Shown in pieces: positions 18,870 to 27,159 of a stretch of DNA of 64,000 nucleotides. A program made the position numbers and the translations under genes. The stretch covers positions 2,852,001 through 2,916,000 of the forward strand of contig NZ_CP018863.1 of assembly GCF_002849715.1 (NCBI RefSeq), in the 5' to 3' direction. The DNA comes from Arthrobacter crystallopoietes. Lineage in GTDB: Bacteria; Actinomycetota; Actinomycetes; Actinomycetales; Micrococcaceae. Under the pieces are notes generated by a model. The model ran no database searches. It saw only the letters and a list, made by a program, of their open reading frames with translations, and was not told the DNA's origin. Positions within the stretch are counted from its first letter, which is position 1. Each line of letters starts with the position of its first letter.

Positions 18870-19349
18870 ATGAGCGCCGTGCGCCGCTACGTTTTTCCGA
18901 TTGTCTGGATGGCAATTTTCGCCGTCATCGCCGTGGCACTTTTCAAGCTGGCCTTCGTCGACGGCATGCGCGCGGAAGCCACGGACCAGCAGCCCGCCGC
19001 GCAACTGGTCACGCCGAGCATTCCTGCCGCGCGCGGCACCGTGACCAACGTGGTCCAGGTACAGGGAGCCGTCGCGAGCGATCCGGCCATTGTGGTCCGC
19101 AGCACCGCCGAAGGCACCGTCAACTTTGTCCATGTGGCAGTGGGCGCGGACGTTGCCAAGGGCGACCCGCTCTTCCAGGTGCAGAAGCTCGTGGAGCCGG
19201 ATCCTGCGCAGGCAACCGAACTCTTTGCGGGCAGGACCGCTGACGACGGCGGGACCAACGGGACTGTCGGGAACGCCGAGCCTGAGCCGGTACGGCAGGC
19301 TGCTCCGCCCGCTCCGGTCTATACCTACACCGAGGTCGCCGATGCGGAT
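18870..19349 (+). pseudogene. Truncated periplasmic membrane-fusion (HlyD/MacA-like) protein
   Basis: Starts at ATG 18870 after GGGGG (18859-18863). It encodes one TM helix (VFPIVWMAIFAVIAVALFKLAF) and the first half of a biotinyl-lipoyl-type domain (ARGTVTNVVQVQG ... VRSTAEGTVNFVHVAVGADV). A normal protein of this class continues for some 150-200 further residues. Here, after VYTYTEVADAD (base 19349), the same frame reads into [19 protein letters not shown], which is the typical N-terminus of the neighbouring ATPase, and then into out-of-frame sequence until 19679. I read this as a deletion that removed the end of the fusion protein gene and the start of the ATPase gene. An assembly error is the alternative. 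Confidence 0.65.
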
Positions 19350-19395
19350 TTCCAGGTCCACGCCTTGCAGAATGTGCAGCGGTTCGTGGTCGGGA

Positions 19396-20004
19396 ATGAG
19401 TACCGTGCGTTCCACGGACCTGTCCATTGTGGGCCGGTCCGGCTCGGGCAAGTCCACCCTGCTGAACATCCTGGGTCTGCTGGACGTTCCCACCGGTGGC
19501 GCCATGTCCTTCGGCGGCGTGCCGGTCCGATCCATGAGCGAAAAGCGCCGCGCCGTGACGCGCGGCGCCCGCGTGGGGTTCATCTTCCAGCAGTTCAACC
19601 TGCTGCCCGGCCGCACCGCGCTGGAGAACGTCATGACGCCGCTGCTCTATGCCCGGGGCAAGCAGTTCTGGCAGCGTGAGCGGCTGGCTACCGAGATGCT
19701 CGGATTGGTGGGACTGGAGGACCGGCTGCGGGAGAAACCGCACAAACTCTCGGGCGGCGAGCAGCAGCGCATCGCCATCGCGCGGGCGTTGGTACGCTCG
19801 CCCCAGCTGATCCTGGCGGACGAGCCGACCGGCGCACTTGACATCGAAACGGGGCAGTCCGTGATGAAGCTGCTGGATGACGTGGCACGGGAGTCCGGGG
19901 CTGCACTGGTCACCATCACGCATGACCCGAACGTCGCCGCGCTGGCACAGCGGCATTACCGCCTGCAAAACGGTGTGCTCGTGGACGGGGAGACTGCAGC
20001 ATGA
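19396..20004 (+). CDS. MacB/LolD-type ABC exporter ATPase, N-terminally damaged
   Basis: ATPase subunit of an FtsX-type exporter. Walker A (GRSGSGKST), Q-loop (FIFQQFNLL), signature (LSGGEQQR), Walker B ([12 protein letters not shown]) and H-loop (THDPN) are intact in this 202-aa frame. The normal 30-40 residues before Walker A, with the A-loop aromatic, are missing. Their remnant ([17 protein letters not shown]) lies at about 19362-19413 in another frame, so a frameshift or deletion sits near 19410-19420. ATG 19396 is the first start in this frame after the break but would place Walker A at about residue 12. The stop overlaps the permease start (ATGA). The product is probably inactive unless the break is artefactual. 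Confidence 0.6.
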   Translation: MSTVRSTDLSIVGRSGSGKSTLLNILGLLDVPTGGAMSFGGVPVRSMSEKRRAVTRGARVGFIFQQFNLLPGRTALENVMTPLLYARGKQFWQRERLATEMLGLVGLEDRLREKPHKLSGGEQQRIAIARALVRSPQLILADEPTGALDIETGQSVMKLLDDVARESGAALVTITHDPNVAALAQRHYRLQNGVLVDGETAA

Positions 20005-21194
20005 CCGGGTTGATCGCGGCCCTGGTCGAAGCCTGGGCAGAACTGCGGATCCATAAGACAAGAGTCCTGCTGGCGCTGATCGGAGTGGCCTTGTCGGTGG
20101 CGGCCCTGACCACCGTCGTCGGGCTGGGCAACATGTCCCGGGCAGCCATGGTACAGACGCAGGAACAGCAGGGCGGCCGCGCGGCCACCGTGACTGCCGA
20201 AGTTTTCCCGGCCAGCGGTGAAATGGACGTACCGCAGGTACGGGAGGCTCTCGAGGGGCTGGTGGAGCGCTATGGCGTTGAGCATTCGAGCCTGCGCTAC
20301 CAGACGTCGGTTCCGTTCCAGTTCCCCGACGGCGTTTCGACAACGGAAACCATGGTGGTGGACCGCGGCTACGGCACGATGCGCCGTGTAGATCTGTCCC
20401 TCGGGCATTGGTTCACACCCACCGATGAGCAGCGGCTGGCACCTGCCATCATCGTCAACGAGGCTTTCCACCAGCGGCTGGGGCTTCCGGATCTGCAGCA
20501 GAACCCCGCGGTGCAGATCGTCCGGGAGCGGCCGATCACGGCCACCGTGGTCGGCGTGGTCCCCAACCAGTGGCCCGAAGCCCCGCCGCAGGCAATGCTG
20601 CTCGCGGCGCACTACGACGCCTGGGCTTTGGGCGGTGAGGCGCTGATGCCTCCGGCGATGGAGATGTGGGTTCCGGAGGAGATTGCCGAACCGCTCGCCG
20701 CCGCCATGAGCAGTGATCTCGCGGCCCAGTTCGGGCCCGGTTCGGCGCAGGTATTTAGGTCTGATTACGCCGCGTTCGGTGACCCGTTCGAGAGCATCCA
20801 GCTCGCCGTCGGCGGAATTGCGGGTTTGGTGCTGCTGCTCGGCGCCGTCGGGCTGCTCAACATCTCCATGGTGACGGTCCGCTACCGCGTGCGCGAAGTC
20901 GGGATCCGGCGCAGTTTCGGCGCGACGGGCGGGCGGATCTTCTTCGGCGTGATGCTCGAATCCGTGGTTGCGACGTTCGTGGCCGGGGTCATCGGCGTGA
21001 TGCTGGCAGTGGCCGTCGTCAAGAGTCCATGGGTGCAGGAACTGATCGCCGCCGGCGTGAGCGAGCTGCCGCCCTTTCCGCTGGAGGCGGCCTTGATCGG
21101 CCTGGGAGCGGCAACCTTGGTTGGTGCCCTGGCCGGGCTGATCCCAGCCGTGGTGGCGGTCCGGGTCAAGGTGATCGACGCCATCCGCTACTGA
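20001..21194 (+). CDS. ABC exporter permease, MacB/FtsX type
   Basis: 397-residue permease. It has an N-terminal helix (RVLLALIGVALSVAALTTVVG), a large extracytoplasmic MacB-type core domain (about residues 45-265), then three C-terminal helices of the FtsX domain including GGIAGLVLLLGAVGLLNISMV and the conserved VRYRVREVGIRRSFGATGG coupling segment. It overlaps the ATPase gene by four bases (ATGA), as in typical MacAB operons, and is itself intact. Such systems work by mechanotransmission to move lipoproteins, peptides or antibiotics across the envelope. With the membrane-fusion and ATPase genes damaged, its function here is uncertain. Confidence 0.88.
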   Translation: MTGLIAALVEAWAELRIHKTRVLLALIGVALSVAALTTVVGLGNMSRAAMVQTQEQQGGRAATVTAEVFPASGEMDVPQVREALEGLVERYGVEHSSLRYQTSVPFQFPDGVSTTETMVVDRGYGTMRRVDLSLGHWFTPTDEQRLAPAIIVNEAFHQRLGLPDLQQNPAVQIVRERPITATVVGVVPNQWPEAPPQAMLLAAHYDAWALGGEALMPPAMEMWVPEEIAEPLAAAMSSDLAAQFGPGSAQVFRSDYAAFGDPFESIQLAVGGIAGLVLLLGAVGLLNISMVTVRYRVREVGIRRSFGATGGRIFFGVMLESVVATFVAGVIGVMLAVAVVKSPWVQELIAAGVSELPPFPLEAALIGLGAATLVGALAGLIPAVVAVRVKVIDAIRY

Positions 21195-21366
21195 CGATTG
21201 CCAGTGGCGTCATCGGGTCCTGGCCCGGCTCTCGGCGCCCGCGGCAGTAGTCCGCCTTGCCGCTGACCTGCGGTTCCGGTGTCGCGCCCCTGTTACTGCT
21301 ACTCCATGAGTGGTACAAAGTAAGTAGGCTGATATTCCCGTTCAGCAGGAAAGAGGCGCTATACCC

Positions 21367-21879
21367 ATGGATACATCCCAGATTGTATGGATCATTGTTG
21401 CAGTTGTAGTTCTTCTGATCATCATCGGTTTGATTGCCTTCTTTGCCAAGAAGCGCAACAAGGCAAAAATGCATGAACGGCAGGAAGCGGACCGGGCGAA
21501 AGCCGCCGAAGTCCGTCAATCCGCCCAGGCCACTGCACTGGGCGCCCGTGAACGCGAAGCGGAGGCACACCGCGTTCAGGTTGATGCCGAGCAGGCGGAC
21601 ATCGAGGCCGAGCGCGCGCGGATCGAAGCGGACCGGATGCGGCGGCAGGCCGAGGAACGCAAGGCCGATGCCCAGGGCATCCGCGATGAATCGCAGGAGC
21701 AGCTGCGCAAGGCCGACGAAATGGATCCGGACATCAATACCGACGACAAGCGCAAGGGCGGGCGCGGTGATGACCGGGGCGCCGGTGACCGCGACGAAAA
21801 CCGGGGCCGTGACCTGAACCGCGACGACGAGGGCCGCCACGTTGCCCGCGATGCGGACGGAGACCAGCGCCGTCCGTGA
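21367..21879 (+). CDS. Membrane-anchored charged coiled-coil protein
   Basis: 170-residue protein with one N-terminal helix (IVWIIVAVVVLLIIIGLIAFF, residues 6-27) followed by KKRNK, giving a cytoplasmic C-terminus. Residues 35-115 are Ala/Glu/Arg-rich with heptad character (AEQADIEAERARIEADRMRR), predicted coiled coil. The last 50 residues are Asp/Arg/Gly-rich and probably disordered. GAAAGAGG lies about ten bases before the ATG. No enzymatic motif. Proteins of this layout recur in Micrococcaceae, but I know of no assigned function. It is monocistronic, ending at the strong terminator at 21918. Confidence 0.7.
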   Translation: MDTSQIVWIIVAVVVLLIIIGLIAFFAKKRNKAKMHERQEADRAKAAEVRQSAQATALGAREREAEAHRVQVDAEQADIEAERARIEADRMRRQAEERKADAQGIRDESQEQLRKADEMDPDINTDDKRKGGRGDDRGAGDRDENRGRDLNRDDEGRHVARDADGDQRRP

Positions 21880-21917
21880 CGGCCGCGCCGTCGCCAGCAC
21901 ACTGGTGAGCAACTGTG

Positions 21918-21970
21918 CAGCGGCTGGCATCTTGAGGAATCTTCTTCCACAAGATGCCGGCCGCTGTTTT
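21918..21970. terminator. Rho-independent terminator between convergent genes
   Basis: CAGCGGCTGGCATCTTG (21918-21934) pairs with CAAGATGCCGGCCGCTG (21950-21966) with one mismatch, then TTTT. It separates the coiled-coil gene from the leftward sugar permease gene. Confidence 0.9.
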
Positions 21971-22005
21971 GTGTTCGGTAGAGATCGCCTGCCCCTTGGG
22001 CCCTG

Positions 22006-22890
22006 CTATCCCTTGACGGAGCCGCTCATCAGGCCGCCTACAAAGTACTTGCCGAGGATGATGTAGACGATCAGGGTGGGCAGCGACGCGATGAGCGCAC
22101 CGGCCATGGAGGCGGCATAATCCGTCAGCTGGCCGCCGGCGAGGAAGCTCAGGGCAATGGTGACCGGTCCGTTGCTGCCTGAGGAGAAGAAGGCGGCGAA
22201 CAGATAGTCGTTCCAGGCTGAGGTGAACTGCCAGATCAAGACAACTACGAAGCCCGGCGCGGAGACCGGCAGGATGACCGAGGCGTAGGTCCGCAGCAGA
22301 CCAGCACCGTCCATTCTGGCTGCTTCGATCAGTTCGCTGGGAACCGATTCGTAGTAGTTGCGGAAGATCAGCGTGCAGATGGGCAGGCCGTAAACGATGT
22401 GCAGGACCAGCAGGGAGGGGATCCCGTTGGGGATGTTGAGCCCCTGCATCAGCTGGGTCAACGGGATCATGACCGCCTGGTACGGGATGAACATGCCGAA
22501 CAGGATGAGTGTGAAGACCACGTTGGCGTAGGGGAACCGCCAGCGCGAGAGGACAAAACCGTTCATCGAGCCCAGCATGGCAGAGATGATGGAGGCCGGG
22601 ATGACCAGAGCGAAGGTGCGGCCCAGCGCAGGCGCCAGCGTTTCCCAGGCCTTGGCCCAGCCGGCGGTTTCCCACGTCGTAGGCAGCAGCCACGCCGTTG
22701 AAGGATCCGCGTCGGCGGGTCCCTTGAAACTGGTAATGACCAGCACATAGGCCGGAATCAGGACGACGACGACGAACACCAGCAGCAACGCGTACTTGAG
22801 CGTGCGGTTGATTTTCTGCCGGCCGCCGCTGCGGGCGGGCGCGCGCGGGATCGAGACTTCGACCGGGGGCGGGACGGTGGCGGTCGCCAT
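22006..22890 (-). CDS. Sugar ABC importer permease, MalG type
   Basis: 294-residue inner-membrane permease with six helices. The cytoplasmic EAA loop that docks the ATPase is ELIEAARMDGAGLLRTYASVILP. It ends with the short basic tail usual for MalG-like subunits. Its ATG overlaps the MalF-type stop by one base (TGATG), showing translational coupling. No ATPase gene is in the operon; a shared MsiK-type ATPase, as in many actinobacterial sugar importers, is the likely partner (inference). By its binding protein the system resembles glucose/mannose importers of the Gts type. Confidence 0.92.
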   Translation of the reverse strand: MATATVPPPVEVSIPRAPARSGGRQKINRTLKYALLLVFVVVVLIPAYVLVITSFKGPADADPSTAWLLPTTWETAGWAKAWETLAPALGRTFALVIPASIISAMLGSMNGFVLSRWRFPYANVVFTLILFGMFIPYQAVMIPLTQLMQGLNIPNGIPSLLVLHIVYGLPICTLIFRNYYESVPSELIEAARMDGAGLLRTYASVILPVSAPGFVVVLIWQFTSAWNDYLFAAFFSSGSNGPVTIALSFLAGGQLTDYAASMAGALIASLPTLIVYIILGKYFVGGLMSGSVKG

Positions 22891-23795
22891 CAGCGTTTCT
22901 CCTGCCGGGAGGTGTAGACGAGGTAGGGGACAACCACCAGGGCCACCAAGATGAGCATGATGGTGCCGATAGCGGCGGAATCGGCGTAGTCGCTGCCGAT
23001 GTACTTAACCCACATCATGGTGGCGGGCACCTGGATGTCGTAGGTGTTGGCATCCGGAACGATGGCACGGATCAGGTCGAAGAGCTTCAGCGACATGTGG
23101 CCGATGATGATGACGGCGGACAGCATGACCGGGCTCAGCTGCGGGAAAATGACATGTCGGTACAGCTTCCATTCGCTGCAGCCGTCGATCCGGGCCGCCT
23201 CGCGCAGCTCGTCCGGGATGCCGCGGAAACCAGCCAGGAACAGCGCCATGACGTAGCCCGAGAGCTGCCAGATCGCGGGTACGGCGATGGCCGCCACACC
23301 CCAGTTGGGGTCCGACCACCAGCTGTTCTGCAGGAAACCCAGCCCGATGCTCTCCAGCAGCCGGTTCAGGCCGGTGGTGCGCTCGCCGCCGGGCTGGTCC
23401 GTCTGCAGGCTGGAGAGCAGCCAGCGCCAGACCACGCCGGAGGCGATGAAGGATACGGCCATTGGAAAGAGGTAGACGGAGCGGAAGAAGCCTTCGCCGA
23501 AGCTGGGGCGCTCGAGAATCCAGGCCCAGAGAAAACCGAAGATGAGTGTACCGGCCAGGAAGACAACCGTCAGCAGCAGCAGGTTGCGCAGCGAGTGCTG
23601 GAAGTCGGCGTCCCCGAACAGGCGGAAGTAATTGTCCAGACCGACGAAGTCCGCTCGCGGCAGGGACGTGTGCTGGTTGGTCATGGAAATTTGGACGTTC
23701 TGGGCGATCAGTCCGTAGACAAAGATGCCCAGCAGGATGATGGTGGGGGATATCAAGGCCAGCGCCGGGCCCCAGGTCCTGATTTTCGCGAACAC
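22890..23795 (-). CDS. Sugar ABC importer permease, MalF type
   Basis: 301-residue permease, six helices, with the EAA loop DELREAARIDGCSEWKLYRHVIFPQLSP near residue 195. This, with the MalG-type subunit, forms the membrane channel of a carbohydrate importer. ATG 23793-23795 follows a GGAGAGATAGG stretch on the minus strand. It lies 92 bases after the binding-protein gene with a strong hairpin between, a layout that usually allows higher expression of the binding protein than of the channel. Confidence 0.92.
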   Translation of the reverse strand: MFAKIRTWGPALALISPTIILLGIFVYGLIAQNVQISMTNQHTSLPRADFVGLDNYFRLFGDADFQHSLRNLLLLTVVFLAGTLIFGFLWAWILERPSFGEGFFRSVYLFPMAVSFIASGVVWRWLLSSLQTDQPGGERTTGLNRLLESIGLGFLQNSWWSDPNWGVAAIAVPAIWQLSGYVMALFLAGFRGIPDELREAARIDGCSEWKLYRHVIFPQLSPVMLSAVIIIGHMSLKLFDLIRAIVPDANTYDIQVPATMMWVKYIGSDYADSAAIGTIMLILVALVVVPYLVYTSRQEKR

Positions 23796-23832
23796 GAACC
23801 CTATCTCTCCTCAGGCAGCAGCGGAACGAACG

Positions 23833-23875
23833 CGGTGGGCGGGTGCTTCAGGCCTGAGGCCGCACCCGCCCACCG
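23833..23875 (-). terminator. Attenuator or mRNA-stabilising hairpin after the binding-protein gene
   Basis: CGGTGGGCGGGTGC (23833-23846) pairs perfectly with GCACCCGCCCACCG (23862-23875). The loop contains the palindrome TCAGGCCTGA. It lies directly after the binding-protein stop on the minus strand and lacks a U-run, so partial termination or protection of the upstream message is more likely than full termination. Confidence 0.7.
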
Positions 23876-23887
23876 GTTTGTCCGGGA

Positions 23888-25168
23888 CTACTGCGCGAAC
23901 TTTTCCGCTATCGAAGCGGCAGATTCCTGCAGGGCGGCGACGTCCTGCGGTCCGCCGAACTTGCTCACGGCGGTGCTCAGCTCGTTCAGCCATGCCACCG
24001 GCACCGCAGCGCCGTGGGCGAGCGAGGAGACGATGGTGTCCGAGGAGAAGTCCTCGATGGCGCTCTGCTGGTACTCGCCGAATTCATCGCTCGGCACGTC
24101 CGTACGGGCGGGGATGGACCCCTTCGCGGCATTGAATGCCTGCTGGCCTTCGACGCTCGAAATGGTGGTCAGCCATGCCTTGGAGCCGGCCGGGTTCGGT
24201 GCGCCCTTCGGCAGGGTGAACGAATCGGCCAGGAAGTCGAAGACGCCGTCGGTTCCGGGAGTCGGGAAGTAGACGTAGTCAGTGCCCGGCTTCAGCCCGT
24301 CCTGCGCGAACTTGGCTTCGGCCCAGTCGCCCATGACGTTGTAGGCGGCGGCCCCGTCTTCGACCAGCTGTGTGGCAGGGCCCCAGTCGCTGAGGGTGTC
24401 GCGGTCCGAGTTGGTGTAGCTGAGCGCCTTCTTATAATTCTCGATCGCTTTGGTGACCTCCGGGCTCCTCCAGTCCGTGGTGCCGTCCCAGAGGCCGCTG
24501 TAGGCTTCGGCGCCGAGGGTGGCCAGCAGGATGTTCTCGAATAGCTGCACCTGGGTCCACGTGCCGGCGACGGCCAGCGGGGTGGTGCCGCTTTCCTTGA
24601 TCTTGTCCATGTCCGCGAACCAGGCGTCGAGATCGGCCGGGGGACTGTTCGGATCCAGGCCGGCTTCCTCAAGGACTTCCACGTTGGCCCACACCACGTT
24701 GGCACGGTGGATGTTCGACGGAACCGAGTAGATCTTGCCGTCCACGGTCAGGCGGTCCAGCAGATCCTGCGGGAAAGCTTCATTGAGCTGGGCTTCCTCG
24801 TAGAAGGAGCTCAGATCCTCCAGCTGGTCCGCGTTGATGTAGTCCTGCAGTTCGGCTCCGGCGTGGGCCTGGAAGGAATCCGGCGGATTGCCGGACTTGA
24901 GGTTGGCTGCCAGGACGCTCTTGGCCTGGCTGCCCGCGCCGCCGGCGACGGCCAGGTTGTCGAAGGTCAGATCCGGATACTGCTCGTCGAAGATGTCAAC
25001 GAGCGCATCCAGGCCTACCTTCTCCGAGCCGTCGGCCCACCAGGTAAAGACCCCGACCGAGCCGGTAGCTTCCGTCGGGTTTGCTTCTTCGACCGAGCTT
25101 CCTCCGCCGCATGCGGACAGGAGCAAGCCTGCTGCCGCAACGCTGGCGAGCAAAGATACGCGTCGCAT
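23888..25168 (-). CDS. Extracellular sugar-binding lipoprotein (glucose/mannose GtsA-like)
   Basis: 426-residue family 1 solute-binding protein. Signal peptide with lipobox LLSAC (Cys near residue 20), so it is lipid-anchored outside the membrane. The body matches the glucose/mannose-binding subgroup: VFTWWADGSEKVGLDALVDIF, NPPDSFQAHAGAELQDY, YSVPSNIHRANVVWANVEVLEEAG and GTWTQVQLFENILL. Trp and His residues of these segments line the sugar site in known members. It is the first gene of the importer operon and is preceded by its own promoter with a possible ROK operator. Sugar specificity is inferred from family resemblance only. Confidence 0.9.
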   Translation of the reverse strand: MRRVSLLASVAAAGLLLSACGGGSSVEEANPTEATGSVGVFTWWADGSEKVGLDALVDIFDEQYPDLTFDNLAVAGGAGSQAKSVLAANLKSGNPPDSFQAHAGAELQDYINADQLEDLSSFYEEAQLNEAFPQDLLDRLTVDGKIYSVPSNIHRANVVWANVEVLEEAGLDPNSPPADLDAWFADMDKIKESGTTPLAVAGTWTQVQLFENILLATLGAEAYSGLWDGTTDWRSPEVTKAIENYKKALSYTNSDRDTLSDWGPATQLVEDGAAAYNVMGDWAEAKFAQDGLKPGTDYVYFPTPGTDGVFDFLADSFTLPKGAPNPAGSKAWLTTISSVEGQQAFNAAKGSIPARTDVPSDEFGEYQQSAIEDFSSDTIVSSLAHGAAVPVAWLNELSTAVSKFGGPQDVAALQESAASIAEKFAQ

Positions 25169-25247
25169 AACGCCTCCATTACTGAGCAGTCATTGACTGC
25201 TTTGTCGTCTGGCTGAAGTGTGCGCACGGGTTCGTGGCTTGCCTTGA

Positions 25248-25281
25248 AGTTAACTCCGTCACATACGTTGCCGTCAAGAGT
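25248..25281 (-). promoter_or_regulatory. Promoter of sugar importer with AGTTAACT palindrome
   Basis: On the minus strand TTGACG, 18 bases, TTAACT forms a good sigma-70-like promoter. The -10 lies inside the perfect palindrome AGTTAACT (25248-25255). The same AAGTTAAC core occurs upstream of the ROK gene (26552-26559), so this is a candidate repressor site. Confidence 0.5.
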
Positions 25282-25320
25282 TGAACGCAGACTTCTGCCG
25301 AGCCAGCATGTGGACCGTTT

Positions 25321-26514
25321 TTATAATGAGGGCAGCTCGGCCTGCTGCAGGACCAGCGTGGCGGCGCCGAGGGCTTCGGCGCGGTTGCTCAGTCCGGACA
25401 TGGCCAGCTCGGTGGATTCGCCCACGGCGGGTACCGCGTGGCGAAGCAGCCCCCGGCGCACGGGTTCGAGCAGGATGGCGTCCAGCCCCGTCAGGGAGCC
25501 ACCGAGGACAATGACTTCCGGGTTGACCAGATTGCACACGTTCGCCAATGCCCGGCCGACGGCTAGCCCTGCGTCGTCGATAACCCGCAGGGCTGCGGGA
25601 TCGCCCTCGAGGGCGATCCGGACGATGTCTTCAGTGCTGACTGGTTCGGACCTGCCGCGGCTCAGCAGGTCGATCATGGTGGAGGTCGAAGCGACCGTTT
25701 CAAGGCAGCCGCGGTTTCCGCAGCGGCAGATGAGGCCGTGGTCGGCGACGGTGGCGTGGCCGATCTCGCCGGTCACGCCGATGTTGCCGTAGAAGGGCGC
25801 GCCGTTGAGGATCAGCCCCGCACCGATGCCGGATCCCAGTTTCAGGAAAACCAGGTTCCGCACGTTCTGGTACGGGCCCCAGCTAACCTGTGCCAAGGCA
25901 CCCAGATTGGCGTCGTTGTCGATGAAGATCGGAATGCCGAACGCCTCGCGCAGCCGGCCCAGCAGATCGATGCCCACCCATTCGGGCAGGATCGCTCCGT
26001 GGATGACCTTGCCGGTGCGGTGGTCGATCGGGCCGGGAATGCCGGCGCCCAGGCCGAGGAGCGACCCGGCGTCCGCGCCGGTGTCCACCAGCAGCCGCCG
26101 GACCAGCTGGGCGGCGGCCTCGATGCCTTCCTCTGCCTGGTGGCCCAGGGGCAGTTCGACGCCGTCCTCGGCCAGTACGCGGTGGTCCAGGCTGACCAGC
26201 ACCACGTTGACATGGCGGCGGCCGAAATCCACGCCGACCGCAACCGCGCCCCGGCCATTCAGCGTGACGGAGAGCGCGCGGCGGCCGGAGCTGGTGGTCG
26301 GTGACGTCAGGATCAGGCCGCCGTCGACCATCGCCTTGACGATGTTGGAGACTGTGGCGGTGGAAAGACCGGTCTGCCGGGCCAGCTCGGCCTGGGTCAG
26401 CCGGCCGCTGGTCATGAGCGCGCGGATGATCCGCTGGCTGTTGCGCCTGCGCAGTGCACTCTGGGAGCCGGGCCGCTGGTCGGTGCCCGTCACTGTGGCT
26501 GGTTCGGCTGGCAT
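25321..26514 (-). CDS. ROK family transcriptional regulator
   Basis: 397-residue repressor. The N-terminal winged helix-turn-helix (residues about 15-75) includes LTQAELARQTGLSTATVSNIVKAM. The C-terminal ROK sugar-kinase fold shows VGVDFGRRHVNVVLVSLD, GIPGPIDHRTGKV, EIGHATV and the zinc site CRCGNRGCLE. The start at ATG 26512-26514 fits the family N-terminus; an upstream extension has no family character. Relatives (Mlc, NagC, XylR) sense sugars and repress uptake genes. Its position directly upstream of the sugar importer on the same strand makes it the likely regulator. Confidence 0.92.
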   Translation of the reverse strand: MPAEPATVTGTDQRPGSQSALRRRNSQRIIRALMTSGRLTQAELARQTGLSTATVSNIVKAMVDGGLILTSPTTSSGRRALSVTLNGRGAVAVGVDFGRRHVNVVLVSLDHRVLAEDGVELPLGHQAEEGIEAAAQLVRRLLVDTGADAGSLLGLGAGIPGPIDHRTGKVIHGAILPEWVGIDLLGRLREAFGIPIFIDNDANLGALAQVSWGPYQNVRNLVFLKLGSGIGAGLILNGAPFYGNIGVTGEIGHATVADHGLICRCGNRGCLETVASTSTMIDLLSRGRSEPVSTEDIVRIALEGDPAALRVIDDAGLAVGRALANVCNLVNPEVIVLGGSLTGLDAILLEPVRRGLLRHAVPAVGESTELAMSGLSNRAEALGAATLVLQQAELPSL

Positions 26515-26551
26515 ACCTAACAGGGTGCGCCCGAGACACCTTGTAGTCAAG

Positions 26552-26559
26552 AAGTTAAC
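26552..26559. promoter_or_regulatory. AAGTTAAC motif upstream of the ROK gene
   Basis: AAGTTAAC at 26552-26559 repeats the core of the palindrome over the importer -10. An adjacent CTTG-TAGT-CAAG repeat lies about ten bases closer to the ROK start. Candidate autoregulatory operator. Confidence 0.35.
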
Positions 26560-26584
26560 GCAAGACGACGAGGTGGACTGGGAC

Positions 26585-27103
26585 CTACGCGTTAGCGTCC
26601 CGGTGCAGCTTGGCGAGTTCGACGTAGTGCGCGGCATTGTCGAGGACGGACTGGTATTCCTCGTCGCTGAGTTCGCGGCGGACCTTTGCGGGAACCCCGG
26701 CCACCAGGGACCGGGGCGGGATCTGCGTGCCCTCCAGCACCAAGGCTCCCGCGGCAACCAGTGAGCCTTCACCGACCACGGCCCCGTTCATGATTGTCGC
26801 GCTCATGCCGATCAGGCAGTTGTCCTCCACCGTGCAGCCGTGGACCACGGCGGCGTGTCCGATGCTGACGCCGGCCCCCACGGTGCACGGGAAGCCCGCG
26901 TCCGCGTGCAGCACTACGTTGTCCTGCAGGTTGCTGCCTGCTCCCACCCGGATCGGAGCGCTGTCGCCGCGGACCGAGACGCCGTAAAAGGCGCTGGAAT
27001 CGGCGGCCAGTTCCACATCGCCGCTCAAGGTGGCGGTGGGAGCGAGAAAGGCGGACGGGTCGGTGGCCGGAGTTTTGCCGGCGAGTGTGATGATGTGGGC
27101 CAT
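26585..27103 (-). CDS. Gamma-carbonic anhydrase family protein
   Basis: 172-residue left-handed beta-helix protein made of hexapeptide repeats (GDVELAADSSAFYG, GAGSNLQDNVVLHAD, GAGVSIGHAAVVHGC, EDNCLIGMSATIMNG). Candidate zinc ligands are the His residues in VLHAD and in IGHAAVVHG, matching the three-His pattern of the gamma class. A C-terminal helix follows. Members such as CaiE/YrdA are often inactive or of unknown substrate, so carbonic anhydrase activity is not certain. It has 70 bases to the ROK gene downstream and 56 bases to the methyltransferase gene upstream, all on the minus strand. Confidence 0.88.
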   Translation of the reverse strand: MAHIITLAGKTPATDPSAFLAPTATLSGDVELAADSSAFYGVSVRGDSAPIRVGAGSNLQDNVVLHADAGFPCTVGAGVSIGHAAVVHGCTVEDNCLIGMSATIMNGAVVGEGSLVAAGALVLEGTQIPPRSLVAGVPAKVRRELSDEEYQSVLDNAAHYVELAKLHRDANA

Positions 27104-27159
27104 GGCACCAGCCTACCCAAGCCGCGGTGGCAGCACGGGGTGCGCACCGCCGTCGTAAT

